Source: Cryptosporangium minutisporangium
Lineage (GTDB): Bacteria; Actinomycetota; Actinomycetes; Mycobacteriales; Cryptosporangiaceae
Direction of reading: 5' to 3'
DNA: 58,019 nucleotides
Assembly (NCBI RefSeq): GCF_039536245.1
Contig: NZ_BAAAYN010000079.1
Location: 8,123 to 66,141, forward strand
Made by a program: the position numbers and the translations under genes. The notes beneath the pieces are model-generated. The model did no database searches. It saw nothing but the letters and a program-made list of their open reading frames with translations, and was not told the origin of the DNA. Positions 45,427 through 54,187 of the stretch are shown here, piece by piece; position 1 is the stretch's first letter; the number at the start of each line of letters is the position of its first letter.

Positions 45427-45969
45427 ATGGACGCGACTCAGACTGCGCTGATCGGCGCCGCGATTGGAGCTGCTACGGCTATCAGCGCCGCCGCGCTCAC
45501 CTCATACGTCACCCTTCGAAGTGAGCGGATTCGTCAGGAGCAAGCTCGGCGGGCAGTCAGAACCCAGACTCTGCGGCAGCATGCAGCGGACGTGTTCGGC
45601 GCAATCTTCCGGATCAGCTATGCGATCAGCTGGATCACCTGGTACGCCACGCATCACGAAGCCTCGTTAACGGAGGATGAGGTCGCGTCTTACGACGATG
45701 CCCTACGAGGGGCGTATCCGGATTTACTTAGTTCATCGGCAGCAGTGGCAGCAATCGATCTCGCAACATACGAGGCCTTAACGAATATTTTCGAGCCAGT
45801 GTTCGAACTCGAGGAAGGCACTTCTCAAGCCCTCTACCGCTTGGCCACTAACCGGGAGCGAGGCTTAGAGGAACTTAGATCCTATAGGGCAAGCGCGTTG
45901 GATGTGAATGAGAAGATTCCACGGGAAATCGCGCGCGTCATGCAACTCGCGGAAGACCGCGTGCACTGA
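45427..45969 (+). CDS. Hypothetical membrane-anchored protein
   Basis: A 180-residue protein. N-terminal TM helix (ALIGAAIGAATAISAAALTS, ~7-26), then an all-helical cytoplasmic region (LRSERIRQEQARRAVRTQTL ... MQLAEDRVH) likely to form a helical bundle or coiled coil. ATG 45427 has GGAGG 6 nt upstream. Codon use is notably less GC-biased than in core genes, suggesting acquisition. Similar small TM plus helical proteins are frequent in actinobacterial genomic islands. Function unknown. Confidence 0.75.
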   Translation: MDATQTALIGAAIGAATAISAAALTSYVTLRSERIRQEQARRAVRTQTLRQHAADVFGAIFRISYAISWITWYATHHEASLTEDEVASYDDALRGAYPDLLSSSAAVAAIDLATYEALTNIFEPVFELEEGTSQALYRLATNRERGLEELRSYRASALDVNEKIPREIARVMQLAEDRVH

Positions 45970-46445
45970 CCGTAGCCGTCTCGCCGAAAGTAACTCACAT
46001 CGGCACGACAGGTCGCCTCCGCGCTCACTGATTGCTCTGGGCAGAACATCCGACTCTCGGCAGTTGCGGATGTCAGCGCGCCGCTGCGATCAGCTCCCCA
46101 GAGTTGTTGCTGGGTCATGCCCGGCGGCCGTAGGCCGTCCGTAGCTGCTTCGGGCTGCCATCGGCGGCATCACCAGCTGAAAACCGCGCCTCAGATTGCC
46201 TGCCCGGTGTCAAGGCCGTCAGCGCTATCGAATCTGATCGACATCGACATGTCGCGAGAGATCGCGCTGTCACGTCTGATCGACACCCGCTGCTGGGTCC
46301 CATCGACAAAGCCACTGAGGCGAGTGGCTTCCGCTGCCGCCCGGGTGCTCGGGGTCGTGGCTGGCGTTTGCCGGGGTGGCGGACGGCAAAGGCCGCGCGG
46401 CCCGGGTGGGTTCCCACCCCCGGTGTTTCTGACGCGGATGGTTCT
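45970..46445. other. Decayed stretch upstream of methyltransferase fragment
   Basis: 476 bp with no intact gene. It presumably held the 5' part (SAM-binding Rossmann region) of the methyltransferase whose C-terminus starts at 46446, but I cannot read that part in any frame. Confidence 0.45.
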
Positions 46446-46976
46446 ATGAACAAGGCACTGATGGAATTCCACCGCGTGCTACTGCCCGGTGGCCGGATCG
46501 CCATGTCCGAAATGATCAAGGCGACCGACGCGTCACCGGCTAAGAGGCCGTTCCCCCAGGCCCGCGAGCCCATGACGGCGGACCAATGGATCAAGGAGTT
46601 CGAGGCCGCGGGCTTTCTCGTCGAGGAGTTGATCCACTGTGGCCCCCGCAGGTACGTCAACAGCGGCAAGCACCTGCTCAACCGCCACGAGGAAGTGAGC
46701 GGTCTTCTCGTGGACCAGTTCGGCGAGAAAGTGACCGCCGAGATCAGGGACGGTATGCAGGAGGCATTCCACCTAGGCCCGGAGCACGTGAACTACCTGA
46801 TCCTCTGTGCCCGGAAGCGATGGTTTGACCGGTGCGTATTGGCGTGGCCGGTCGAAGATCTCCAGGCCACGCCGGCCTCGGATCTCCGGCCTGGCGACAG
46901 GTCCCGCCCCGACCGAACCCCCGTGGTCGAAAAATATCCGGGAGGTGGTGTCGGATCGGGGCTGGGACGTTCGTAG
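46446..46976 (+). pseudogene. Truncated SAM-dependent methyltransferase C-terminus
   Basis: MNKALMEFHRVLLPGGRIAM matches the motif-III region (EFxRVLxPGG) of UbiE-type class I methyltransferases. It continues through the normal C-terminal half to NYLILCARKR. The N-terminal SAM-binding GxGxG half is missing. After CARKR the frame runs on over ~45 unrelated residues into the downstream promoter, so the natural stop is also lost. Probably a remnant rather than a functional protein. Confidence 0.65.
46949..46976 (+). promoter_or_regulatory. ECF42-type promoter upstream of MFS exporter
   Basis: TGTCGG (46949-46954), 17-nt spacer, CGTAG (46972-46976). It matches my recollection of ECF42 target promoters (TGTCGA-like -35). 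The whole stretch is almost identical to the one at 48676-48703 before the YCII-sigma operon, a two-copy match that is unlikely by chance. Transcription would start shortly before the MFS ATG at 47031. Confidence 0.78.
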
Positions 46977-47030
46977 CGGGGGTGAGCGGCGCCATGAGGG
47001 GGCCCCGCATGCCGACGACAGGATCAGAAC

Positions 47031-48626
47031 ATGACCACTGCAGACACGACGCCCCAAGCCGGGCGGCGGGAATGGGTCGCGCTGGCTGTGCTCGCCCTTC
47101 CTACGTTCCTCGTCACGATGGACTTCTCGGTGCTCTACTTGGCCGTTCCGCACCTGACTGTCGCTCTTGACCCGACCGGCGTCGAGCAGTTGTGGATCGT
47201 GGACATCTACGGCTTCATGATCGCGGGATTCCTGGTCATGATGGGCACCGTCGGTGACCGGATCGGCCGCAAGAAACTGTTGCTCATCGGCGCCGTCGTG
47301 TTCAGCCTCGCCTCGGCGGCGGCGGCGTTCTCCACCAGCCCGGAGATGCTGATCGCCAGCCGCGCCCTGCTCGGTGTGGCGGGTGCCGCGGTCATGCCGT
47401 CGGTGCTGGCCCTGATCACCGCCATGTTCACCGACCCGAAGCAACGCGGTCGCGCCATCACCATCTACCTGACGTGCTTCATGGCGGGGCTGACGCTCGG
47501 TCCGCTCGTCGGTGGCGCGCTCCTCGAGTACTTCTGGTGGGGTTCGGTGTTCCTGGTGGCCGTGCCGGGAATCCTGGTGCTGCTGGTGTTCGGTCCCGCG
47601 GTGCTCCCCGACCAGAAGTCACCGCAGCCGGGCAGGCTCGACCCGTTGAGCGTCCTGCTGTCGCTCGCGGCGATGCTGCCGTTCGTGTATGGGCTCAAAG
47701 GGCTGGTCCGCTACGGCTGGGATTGGTTCGCGCCTGTAGCGCTGGTGTTCGGCATCGCGATGGGTGTGGTGTTCGTCCAGCGGCAGCGGAGCCTGGAGCA
47801 CCCGCTGCTCGACCTGCGCATGTTCGGCAACCGCACGTTCACGTCCGCGCTGGCCCTGACCTTCGCGACCAGCGTGGTGGGCACCGGCACCCTCCTGCTC
47901 GTCACGCTGTACCTGCAGAACGTCACCGACCTCACCCCGTTGGCGGCCGGCCTGCTGCTGATCATGCCCAACGTGCTGATGATCATCGGTAGCCTGGCCA
48001 GCCCACCGCTGTCGGACTACATCCCCACCATGTACATGATCATGGGCGGGCTGCTCATCGCGGGCGTCGGCTACACGATGTTCACCCTGGCCGGCTCGGC
48101 ATCCGGTCCCGAGATGATCATCATCGCGATGTGCGTGGCCATGCTCGGCACCGGGCCGCTGGCCGCGTTCTGCAACCAGCTCGCCATGGGAGCGGTGCCG
48201 GCGGAGAAGGCCGGCTCGGGGGCCTCGATCCTGCAGACGACCAACGAACTCGGGCTCGGGCTCGGCATCGCCACACTCGCCACGCTGGGAACCGTTGTGT
48301 ACCGGAGCAACATGGAGGGCGCGCTCGACGACGTGCCACCCGACGCGGCGGCCGCCGCCCGGGAGAGCGTCGACCGGGCGGTCGACGTGGCCGGTCAACT
48401 GCCTCCGGAGCAGGGCCTTGCCCTGCTGGCCGCAGCCCGCGACGCGTTCACCTCCGGCGTGCACACGGTCGGCATCGTGAGCGCCATCCTCTACGCCGGC
48501 CTGGCCGTCCTCGCACTGCGGGCGTTCCGGCACCTGCGGACCACGAAGAGCGCCGACCTACCCACCCCGGCGAAGGACCCGGAGGCCAACCCGGTCCCCG
48601 AAGCCACGTCGGCCACCACAGCCTGA
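47031..48626 (+). CDS. MFS multidrug exporter (DHA2, 14-TM, EmrB/QacA type)
   Basis: A 531-residue drug:H+ antiporter. TM1 motif D1-like LPTFLVTMDFSVLYLAVPHL (with the membrane Asp of DHA2), motif A GTVGDRIGRKK after TM2, motif C GLTLGPLVGGALLEY in TM5. About 14 helices; an extended loop near the end (PPDAAAAARESVDRAVDVAG) lies before the last TM, as usual for this family. Ribosome site AGGA ~6 nt upstream. The ECF42-type promoter shared with the next operon suggests it is the effector gene of that sigma factor. Confidence 0.93.
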   Translation: MTTADTTPQAGRREWVALAVLALPTFLVTMDFSVLYLAVPHLTVALDPTGVEQLWIVDIYGFMIAGFLVMMGTVGDRIGRKKLLLIGAVVFSLASAAAAFSTSPEMLIASRALLGVAGAAVMPSVLALITAMFTDPKQRGRAITIYLTCFMAGLTLGPLVGGALLEYFWWGSVFLVAVPGILVLLVFGPAVLPDQKSPQPGRLDPLSVLLSLAAMLPFVYGLKGLVRYGWDWFAPVALVFGIAMGVVFVQRQRSLEHPLLDLRMFGNRTFTSALALTFATSVVGTGTLLLVTLYLQNVTDLTPLAAGLLLIMPNVLMIIGSLASPPLSDYIPTMYMIMGGLLIAGVGYTMFTLAGSASGPEMIIIAMCVAMLGTGPLAAFCNQLAMGAVPAEKAGSGASILQTTNELGLGLGIATLATLGTVVYRSNMEGALDDVPPDAAAAARESVDRAVDVAGQLPPEQGLALLAAARDAFTSGVHTVGIVSAILYAGLAVLALRAFRHLRTTKSADLPTPAKDPEANPVPEATSATTA

Positions 48627-48675
48627 GGCCGTCGACAATGGACCAGAGTGTTTTGGAAAGAAAGCCGCGAGACGG

Positions 48676-48703
48676 TGTCGGATCGGGGTAGGGCCGTTCG
48701 TAG
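48676..48703 (+). promoter_or_regulatory. ECF42-type promoter upstream of YCII-sigma operon
   Basis: TGTCGG (48676-48681), 17-nt spacer, CGTAG (48699-48703). Followed by ..GTGAGCGGC as in the first copy. Predicts autoregulation of the sigma gene. Confidence 0.78.
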
Positions 48704-48757
48704 CAAGAGTGAGCGGCCGTCCACCGGGCGCCACCGACGTCATTGGAGACTACCGAG

Positions 48758-49087
48758 ATGCAGTACCTAATTTCTGTGATTGACGACGAGACCACCTCTC
48801 CCACCCCGGCCGAGCTGGCCGCCGCCGGCGCGTTCAACGACCGGCTCAAGACCGAGGGACACTTCGTCTTCGCCGGCGGCCTCGCAGCGCTGAGCACGGC
48901 CACCGTCATCGACAACCGGAACGGCGAACCGGTGTTCACCGACGGTCCCTTCCTGGAGTCAAAGGAGTACTTCGGCGGGCTCTGGATCATCGAGGCCCCC
49001 GACCTCGACGTGGCGATCAAGCTCGCTGCCGAGGGATCCAGGCAGTGCAACCGGCGGGTCGAGGTGCGGCCGTTCCACAGCGAGTGA
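48758..49087 (+). CDS. YCII/DGPF-domain protein
   Basis: A 109-residue YCII-related protein. MQYLISVIDDETTSPTPAEL opens the fold and the DGPF signature is FTDGPFLESKEYFGGLWIIE. Typical partner of ECF42 sigma factors, where its role is unresolved (possibly an enzyme or sensor). ATG 48758 has GGAGA ~8 nt upstream. Its stop overlaps the sigma gene start in GTGA. Confidence 0.92.
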   Translation: MQYLISVIDDETTSPTPAELAAAGAFNDRLKTEGHFVFAGGLAALSTATVIDNRNGEPVFTDGPFLESKEYFGGLWIIEAPDLDVAIKLAAEGSRQCNRRVEVRPFHSE

Positions 49088-50325
49088 ACGCGATCGACGT
49101 CCGAGAGGCGATCACCCGCGCCCACCGCGAAGAGTGGGCCCGGGTGGTCGCCGTACTGACCCGACGTTTCGGTGACCTCGACATCGCCGAGGAGGCGGCC
49201 GCCGAGGCATTCGCCACCGCCGTCGAGCGGTGGCCCACCGTCGGCGTACCCCCCAATCCCGGCGCCTGGCTGACCACCACCGCCAGCCGCAAGGCCATCG
49301 ACCGGATCCGGCGCGAGAACAAGCGCGACGAGAAGCAGAGGGAGGCTCACATGTTGTCCGCCGACAACCCGCCCGAGCCTCCCGGCGCCATCGACGACGA
49401 GCGGCTCCGGTTGCTCTTCACCTGCTGTCACCCGGCGCTTGCGATGGAGATCCGTGTGGCACTCACCCTGCGCATGGTCGGCGGTCTGACCGTGCCCGAG
49501 ATCGCCCGTGCCTTCCTGGTGCAGGAGAGCACGATGGAGCGGCGGATCACCCGCGCGAAGGCCAAAATCAAGGCGGCTCGCATCCCCTATCGGGTGCCGT
49601 CCCCGGAGGATCTCCCGGCCCGCGTCTTCGGCGTCCTCGCCGTCCTGTTCCTCGTGTTCAACGAGGGCTACCTGGCGACCGGCTCGGACACCGACCCGAT
49701 CCGTCAGGACCTGACCGCCGAGGCGATCCGGCTCACTCGCCTGCTCCGGGCCCTCATGCCGCAGGACGGCGAGGTGGCCGGGCTCCTCGCGTTGATGCTG
49801 TTCATCGAGGCCCGCCGCACCGCCCGCGTTTCGGCCAGCGGCGAACTGGTCACCCTCGACGAACAGGACCGAGCGACCTGGGACGCGACGCTTCTCGCCG
49901 AGGGGCATCAGCTGGTCCGCGAACGCCTCGCCGCCGCGGCCGCCGGGGTGGCCCCGGGGCGCTACCAGATCCTCGCGGCGATCAACGCCGTCCACACCTG
50001 CGTCCGCGACGCGCGCGACACCGACTGGGCGCAGGTCGTCACCCTCTACGACCAGCTCGTCCGCCTCGACCCCTCGCCGATCATCGCCCTCAACCGGGCC
50101 ATCGCGGTCGCCGAGCTCGACGGCCCGCACGTGGCACTGGCAGCCGTCGAACGACTCGAGGACGAGCTGGCCGGCTACCACCCCTACCAGGCCACCCGCG
50201 CCGAACTCCTGCGCCGGCTGGGCCACAGCCAGCAGGCGCGCGCGGCCTACGACAAAGCCATCGGACTGGCCGGCAACACCGCCGAGATCGCCCACCTGAG
50301 GCGCCGCCGCGACCAGCTGGGATAG
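49084..50325 (+). CDS. ECF42-group RNA polymerase sigma factor with C-terminal TPR-like extension
   Basis: A 413-residue sigma factor. Region 2 (~1-75): REAITRAHREEWARVVAVLT, DIAEEAAAEAFATAVERWP, WLTTTASRKAIDRIRR. The linker carries LRLLFTCCHPALAMEIRVAL, characteristic of ECF42. Region 4 (~120-170): LTVPEIARAFLVQESTMERR. The ~240-residue helical extension contains tandem helical repeats (HTCVRDARDTDWAQVVTLYD; LDPSPIIALNRAIAVAELDG). ECF42 members lack a classical anti-sigma and are thought to be controlled by this extension. Likely directs the two TGTCGG-N17-CGTAG promoters here. Confidence 0.93.
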   Translation: MNAIDVREAITRAHREEWARVVAVLTRRFGDLDIAEEAAAEAFATAVERWPTVGVPPNPGAWLTTTASRKAIDRIRRENKRDEKQREAHMLSADNPPEPPGAIDDERLRLLFTCCHPALAMEIRVALTLRMVGGLTVPEIARAFLVQESTMERRITRAKAKIKAARIPYRVPSPEDLPARVFGVLAVLFLVFNEGYLATGSDTDPIRQDLTAEAIRLTRLLRALMPQDGEVAGLLALMLFIEARRTARVSASGELVTLDEQDRATWDATLLAEGHQLVRERLAAAAAGVAPGRYQILAAINAVHTCVRDARDTDWAQVVTLYDQLVRLDPSPIIALNRAIAVAELDGPHVALAAVERLEDELAGYHPYQATRAELLRRLGHSQQARAAYDKAIGLAGNTAEIAHLRRRRDQLG

Positions 50326-50345
50326 GGCGGCGGCGCTTCAGGTGG

Positions 50346-50660
50346 TCACCCTCGCGGCTTCACCACCGGCACCGCCTCTGCGGCAAAGGCCGGCCGGACG
50401 TCCGCCAGCAGCTTGGCGATCACCACTTCGTTCACCCAGGCCCCGCCGGTCCGGTGAGCGACACCCAGCCAATCCCCGATGTCCCATATCTCCCGGCAGG
50501 CGGCCAGGACGGGCAGGCCGGCCACCTCGCTCCGGCTCAGCGGACGGACCTGCTGGTAGCCGGTGAGGACCGCTGCCCAGCGTTCGCGATCCTCACCGGC
50601 GAGTCGGGCCCGCGATAGAGAGCGACCAGGTCGTACGCGCGTAGCCCGAACCCGCGGCAG
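50346..50660 (-). pseudogene. C-terminal remnant of a phosphotransferase (APH/homoserine-kinase-II-like)
   Basis: In the frame ending at TGA 50346-50348 the translation reads ...WAAVLTGYQQVRPLSRSEVA..., ...REIWDIGDWLGVAHRTGGAW... and VNEVVIAKLLADVRP. These fit the C-terminal helices of aminoglycoside-phosphotransferase-family kinases. A little upstream, in a different frame, is GFGLRAYDLVALYRG, their usual DFDDxGxGxxxYDL segment. Active-site parts are missing. The TIR gene at 50593 reads into this remnant. Confidence 0.6.
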
Positions 50661-51135
50661 CCGCTACCGCCACGCCACCGGGGAGACCCGGCCGCCGCTC
50701 CGGTTTGGCCCGCCCGCCCGCCGCCGCGAGCTTCGCCACTAGGAACTCTTCCGCCTCGCGCTCATTCCGATCGGTCAGATCGATCCACGTCAACCCGCCC
50801 AGCACACCCGGTAACTCACACGGCCGCACGATCACCGGGATCAACCGCCGCGACTCCCCGCGCGGATCGGCCCGGAACGCCATCTGCCACTCCACCGACC
50901 GATACGTCGAGGACGACAGATACGACGGGGAACACACCGCCAGGGTCCGGGCCGAATCCCGCACGGCCTCGTCCATCTTCGACACCCACGCCGTGCCCGG
51001 CACAAAATCCCAAACCTGCACCACCACCCGCAACCCGGCGTCTTCCAGCACCCAGGCGATCCACTCCGCCCACTTCCGGTCCGCCGACGTGTAAGACACG
51101 AACACGTCCCAGCCCGGCGCCACCCCCGACCCCAT
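50593..51135 (-). CDS. TIR-domain protein (C-terminus replaced by foreign sequence)
   Basis: 180 residues. The TIR fold starts at WDVFVSYTSADRKWAEWIAW and continues VLEDAGLRVVVQVWDFVPGT (box-2-like) and SYLSSSTYRSVEWQMAF, where the Glu of SVEW matches the TIR NADase catalytic Glu position. It ends in DLTDRNEREAEEFLVAKLAA. After ~150 residues the frame enters a kinase remnant in the wrong phase (GSGYARTTWSLSIAGPTRR). Longer TIR-NB-ARC/TPR proteins are common in actinobacteria, so this is probably a truncated STAND protein or an isolated TIR effector. ATG 51135; no clear ribosome site. Confidence 0.65.
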   Translation of the reverse strand: MGSGVAPGWDVFVSYTSADRKWAEWIAWVLEDAGLRVVVQVWDFVPGTAWVSKMDEAVRDSARTLAVCSPSYLSSSTYRSVEWQMAFRADPRGESRRLIPVIVRPCELPGVLGGLTWIDLTDRNEREAEEFLVAKLAAAGGRAKPERRPGLPGGVAVAAAAGSGYARTTWSLSIAGPTRR

Positions 51136-51542
51136 CCATACATCACAGTGTGTCAACCATCGACCACACCAGTACAGACTCCGCCGATCCGAGCCCGGGG
51201 AGAAATACACCAGCCAACCCGCCAAAGGAGCACCTACCCGAGCCGACCCGATGATCGCAGAGAAGCTGGCCATCGCCGAACCCACCAAACACCAAGCCAG
51301 CCAGCCCGTTCGACCAGCCACAGCCTCAACCGGCAACGGAAGACGGCAGCTCCATGCAGAGCCGCCGCCCCCAGGACGTCCGGACGGCCGAGCGCGTCAA
51401 GAGCAGCGGTCACAGGACAGGCCCCTCAGAGACAGGGCCCGGCCGAGTAGCGATCAGCTCTTGGCGCGCCAGGAACACCGCCGGCCAGAGACGACCAACC
51501 AACTGTGGACGAGCGCCGACCGGCGTTGCACGGTTGTGGCCG
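51136..51542. other. 407-bp stretch without a recognised gene
   Basis: Lower GC than surroundings. Long frames exist on both strands but lack codon bias and conserved motifs. It holds whatever promoter drives the TIR gene. No repeat or RNA gene was recognised. Confidence 0.5.
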
Positions 51543-52244
51543 TTATCGGGGAGAGGAACGTGCAACGTTCAGGGGGCCGCGGAGGGCGGCCCACTGGAGA
51601 AGCATGATCGTCTTCGCGTCGGTGATCTCGCCGCTCTCGATCGCGGCGAGGGCCTCCTCGAACGGCAGCTCGACGACCTCGATGTCCTCGCCTTCCTGCG
51701 CGACCCCGCCGCCCGCCGACGTCCGGCTCTCCGCGCTGTACGGCGCCGCGTAGAAACTCAGCCGCTCGGTCACCGAGCCGGGGCTCATGTAGGCGTCGAA
51801 GACGTGCTCGACCTCGCCGATCGTGTGGCCGGTCTCCTCCGCGGCCTCGCGCCGGATCGCGGTCTCCGGGTCGTCGCCGTCCAGCAGTCCCGCCGCGGTC
51901 TCCAGCAGCATCCCGTCCGGATGACCGTTGACGTAGGCAGGGAAGCGGAACTGCCTGGTCAGCAGCACGGTCCGGCGCGAGACGTCGTAGAGCAGGATCG
52001 TCGCGCCGTTGCCTCGGTCGTACGTCTCGCGCGATTCGGTCGTCACCCGCCCGTCGCGGTGGCGATAGGTGAAGACGTTCCGGCGCAGCACGTACCAGCT
52101 CGACGAGAGCAGCTCCACGTCGAGAACCTCGACGTCGGGGTTGCGCCGCAGGTCCCGCCCGGTCAGGTGGAGCCCGGTCCGACCGCGGCCGTCGGGCACG
52201 TCGACTCCGGGCGTGCCGGTGGTTTCTGCTGGCATCGGCGTCAT
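51543..52244 (-). CDS. Nudix hydrolase (ADP-sugar/GDP-mannose pyrophosphatase type)
   Basis: A 233-residue Nudix protein of the NudK/AdpP/YffH type. The Nudix box is GLLDGDDPETAIRREAAEE followed by TGH (GX5EX7REUXEEXGU complete). LLTRQFRFPAYVNGHPDGML upstream and FDAYMSPGSVTERLSFYAAP downstream are the family-specific blocks. Probably cleaves a nucleotide sugar or ADP-ribose; no signal, cytosolic. A second ATG at 52235 has better spacing to AGGA, so the true start may be three codons later. Confidence 0.9.
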   Translation of the reverse strand: MTPMPAETTGTPGVDVPDGRGRTGLHLTGRDLRRNPDVEVLDVELLSSSWYVLRRNVFTYRHRDGRVTTESRETYDRGNGATILLYDVSRRTVLLTRQFRFPAYVNGHPDGMLLETAAGLLDGDDPETAIRREAAEETGHTIGEVEHVFDAYMSPGSVTERLSFYAAPYSAESRTSAGGGVAQEGEDIEVVELPFEEALAAIESGEITDAKTIMLLQWAALRGPLNVARSSPR

Positions 52245-52398
52245 GTCCTGATCATCTCGCGTACTTGTGGGGCTTCTGTGCTCGGTGTCGGTTTTCAGAC
52301 CTGCGTCGGAGGCCGACTCTTCTGTGGACGGTTCACGATCGGCTCCGGAGTGGTTACCTGGAAATCGGAAGCAACCGAGCATCCGGGCGGAGGGTGAG

Positions 52399-52872
52399 AT
52401 GTCGGACGTCGACTGGAACGCGCTGCGGGACCAGTACCAGGCCGGATACGACACCGGGGTGGCGGAACTCCGGGCGGCGGCGTCCCGGTTCCGGCAGGCG
52501 GCCGAGCTGGACGGCCACGCTGATTCGAACGGCTTCGCCGATGGGCCGGTCGATCTCAACGACAAGGATCTCCGCGTCGCGCTGGCCGATCTGTTCGCAG
52601 GCCTGGCCGACGACGCCGAGACCACCGGCCCCGACCCGCGCGCGTTGTCGGTGGCCCGCTCGCTGGCCGCGCTCGCGCCCCGCCCCTCGCTGCGGCAGCT
52701 CGAGCCGTTCCGCCCGGTGCCGGAGTCCGAGCCGGTTCCGGTGGTCGCCTCGGCGGTGGCGCACGGGCGCCCTGCGACCCGTGCCGACGTGGTGATCGCC
52801 CGGGTCGCGGTGGCCGCCGCGTCGGTCTGGCACCGCCTGCGCGGACGCGCTGAGCCGCCTCGCCGCCTGTGA
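52399..52872 (+). CDS. Hypothetical protein
   Basis: A 157-residue protein I do not recognise. Helical throughout (DWNALRDQYQAGYDTGVAEL; DLRVALADLFAGLADDAETT), with a proline-rich segment (PVPESEPVPVV) and a basic C-terminus WHRLRGRAEPPRRL. Strong ribosome site GGAGGGTGAG just before ATG 52399. Divergent from the Nudix gene; codon bias is strong, so it is probably real. Confidence 0.75.
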   Translation: MSDVDWNALRDQYQAGYDTGVAELRAAASRFRQAAELDGHADSNGFADGPVDLNDKDLRVALADLFAGLADDAETTGPDPRALSVARSLAALAPRPSLRQLEPFRPVPESEPVPVVASAVAHGRPATRADVVIARVAVAAASVWHRLRGRAEPPRRL

Positions 52873-52891
52873 CCCAGCGCTGCCTCAGACG

Positions 52892-52936
52892 CCCCAGCCG
52901 CCGCGCCGCCCCAGCCGCCGCGCCGCCCCAGCCGCC
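52892..52936. repeat. 17-bp tandem repeat, ~2.6 copies
   Basis: Unit CCCCAGCCGCCGCGCCG is repeated exactly at 52892 and 52909, then partly at 52926. It lies just after the hypothetical gene stop. A slippage-prone variable-number repeat. Confidence 0.75.
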
Positions 52937-53053
52937 CCGCTGCCCGAGCCGCGACGCTCCGACGCGTGGGTGTGACGCTGCCGGGTACCGCCTGCGGGTT
53001 AGCGTTTACCGGCGCGTTGCGTAGTTGCATGATCACGCAGAGGGAGGCGGCTA

Positions 53054-54082
53054 ATGATCGGGCGGAGGAGGGCGGCGACTCTCGCACTGGTCGTACTCGG
53101 CGCGGGGCTACTCGCCGGGTGCAGCGACGACACGGCCCCCGAGGGCAAGCCGGTGGCCGAGACGTCCCCCAGCGTGTCGGTGGCGCCGACCGGAGCGTCG
53201 ATCCCGGACGTGGTGGAGGTCGTCGAACCGAGCGTGGTCACCGTGACCGCGGGCGAGTCGCAGGGCAGCGGCGTCGTCTACCGCAAGGACGTCGTCGTCA
53301 CGAACCAGCACGTGGTCGGCAGCGCGCGGGCCGTCACACTGACGCTGGCCGACGGCGCCACCGTGCGCGGAACGGTGGTCGGCACCGACGAGATCGCCGA
53401 CCTCGCGGTGATCCGGGCGGCGCGGACGAACCTGCCCGCGGCCGCGATCCGGTCCGATCTGCCCCGCGCCGGTGAGGTGGCGCTCGCGGTCGGCAGTCCG
53501 CTCGGCTTCGAGAACACGGTCACCCAGGGCATCATCTCCGGCGTCGGACGGCAGATCCCCTCCGAGCAGACCGGCGGACGGCCGCTCGTCGACTTGATCC
53601 AGACCGACGCCGCGATCTCACCCGGCAACTCCGGCGGTGGACTGTTCGACGCGCAGGGCCGGCTGGTCGGCATCAACGAGGCGTACATCCCGCCGGCGGC
53701 CGGCGCGGTCTCGCTCGGGTTCGCGATCCCCAGCGCCACCGTCGTCGACGTCGCCGACCAGTTGCTCACCAGCGGTAAGGCCACCCACCCCTACCTGGGC
53801 GTGTCGCTGACCGAGCTCACCGACGCGGTCCGCAACGCGCTCGGCGTCGACGCCGAGAAGGGCGCGGTCGTGGTGCGGGTGGCGGCCGGGTCGCCGGCCG
53901 CGGCGGGCGGCCTCCGGGCCGGTGACGTGATCACGATGCTCGGCGCCGAGACCGTCGAGGCGGTGGAGGACGTGTACGCCGCGCTGCGGACCGTCGACCC
54001 CGGCGACCGGGTGGACGTCGTGGTCCAGCGCGGCGGCGACGCCACCACGGCCTCGGTGACGCTGGGCCGGATCACCGGCTGA
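53054..54082 (+). CDS. HtrA/DegP-like serine protease lipoprotein with PDZ domain
   Basis: A 342-residue exported protease. Signal LALVVLGAGLLAGC gives a lipobox LAGC, so it is membrane-tethered outside the cell. Trypsin-like triad: His in VVTNQHVVG (~88), Asp in DEIADLAVI (~112), Ser in SPGNSGGGLF (~191). The C-terminal PDZ domain (~240-335) carries YLGVSL and GSPAAAGGLRAGDVITMLG. Likely an envelope quality-control protease. Ribosome site GGAGG 6 nt upstream of the ATG. No chaperone or two-component partner nearby. Confidence 0.92.
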   Translation: MIGRRRAATLALVVLGAGLLAGCSDDTAPEGKPVAETSPSVSVAPTGASIPDVVEVVEPSVVTVTAGESQGSGVVYRKDVVVTNQHVVGSARAVTLTLADGATVRGTVVGTDEIADLAVIRAARTNLPAAAIRSDLPRAGEVALAVGSPLGFENTVTQGIISGVGRQIPSEQTGGRPLVDLIQTDAAISPGNSGGGLFDAQGRLVGINEAYIPPAAGAVSLGFAIPSATVVDVADQLLTSGKATHPYLGVSLTELTDAVRNALGVDAEKGAVVVRVAAGSPAAAGGLRAGDVITMLGAETVEAVEDVYAALRTVDPGDRVDVVVQRGGDATTASVTLGRITG

Positions 54083-54187
54083 GGCGTCCAACGGGTCGCC
54101 GGTGGGGAGTGCCATCGTCGGCGCCCGAAGGTCTCATGTGGAAAAGTGGCGAGTATCGCCTGATGCAGGCGCGATGCGCCGACTAGT

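Noticed and set aside
46115-46681. 188-codon minus-strand frame opposite the methyltransferase fragment
   Set aside because: Ser/Arg-rich shadow; the plus strand shows a recognised methyltransferase block in the overlapping part.
36577-46976. Complete integrative element with att sites or a tRNA target
   Set aside because: No tRNA gene and no flanking direct repeats were recognised by eye; only inactive recombinases support former mobility.
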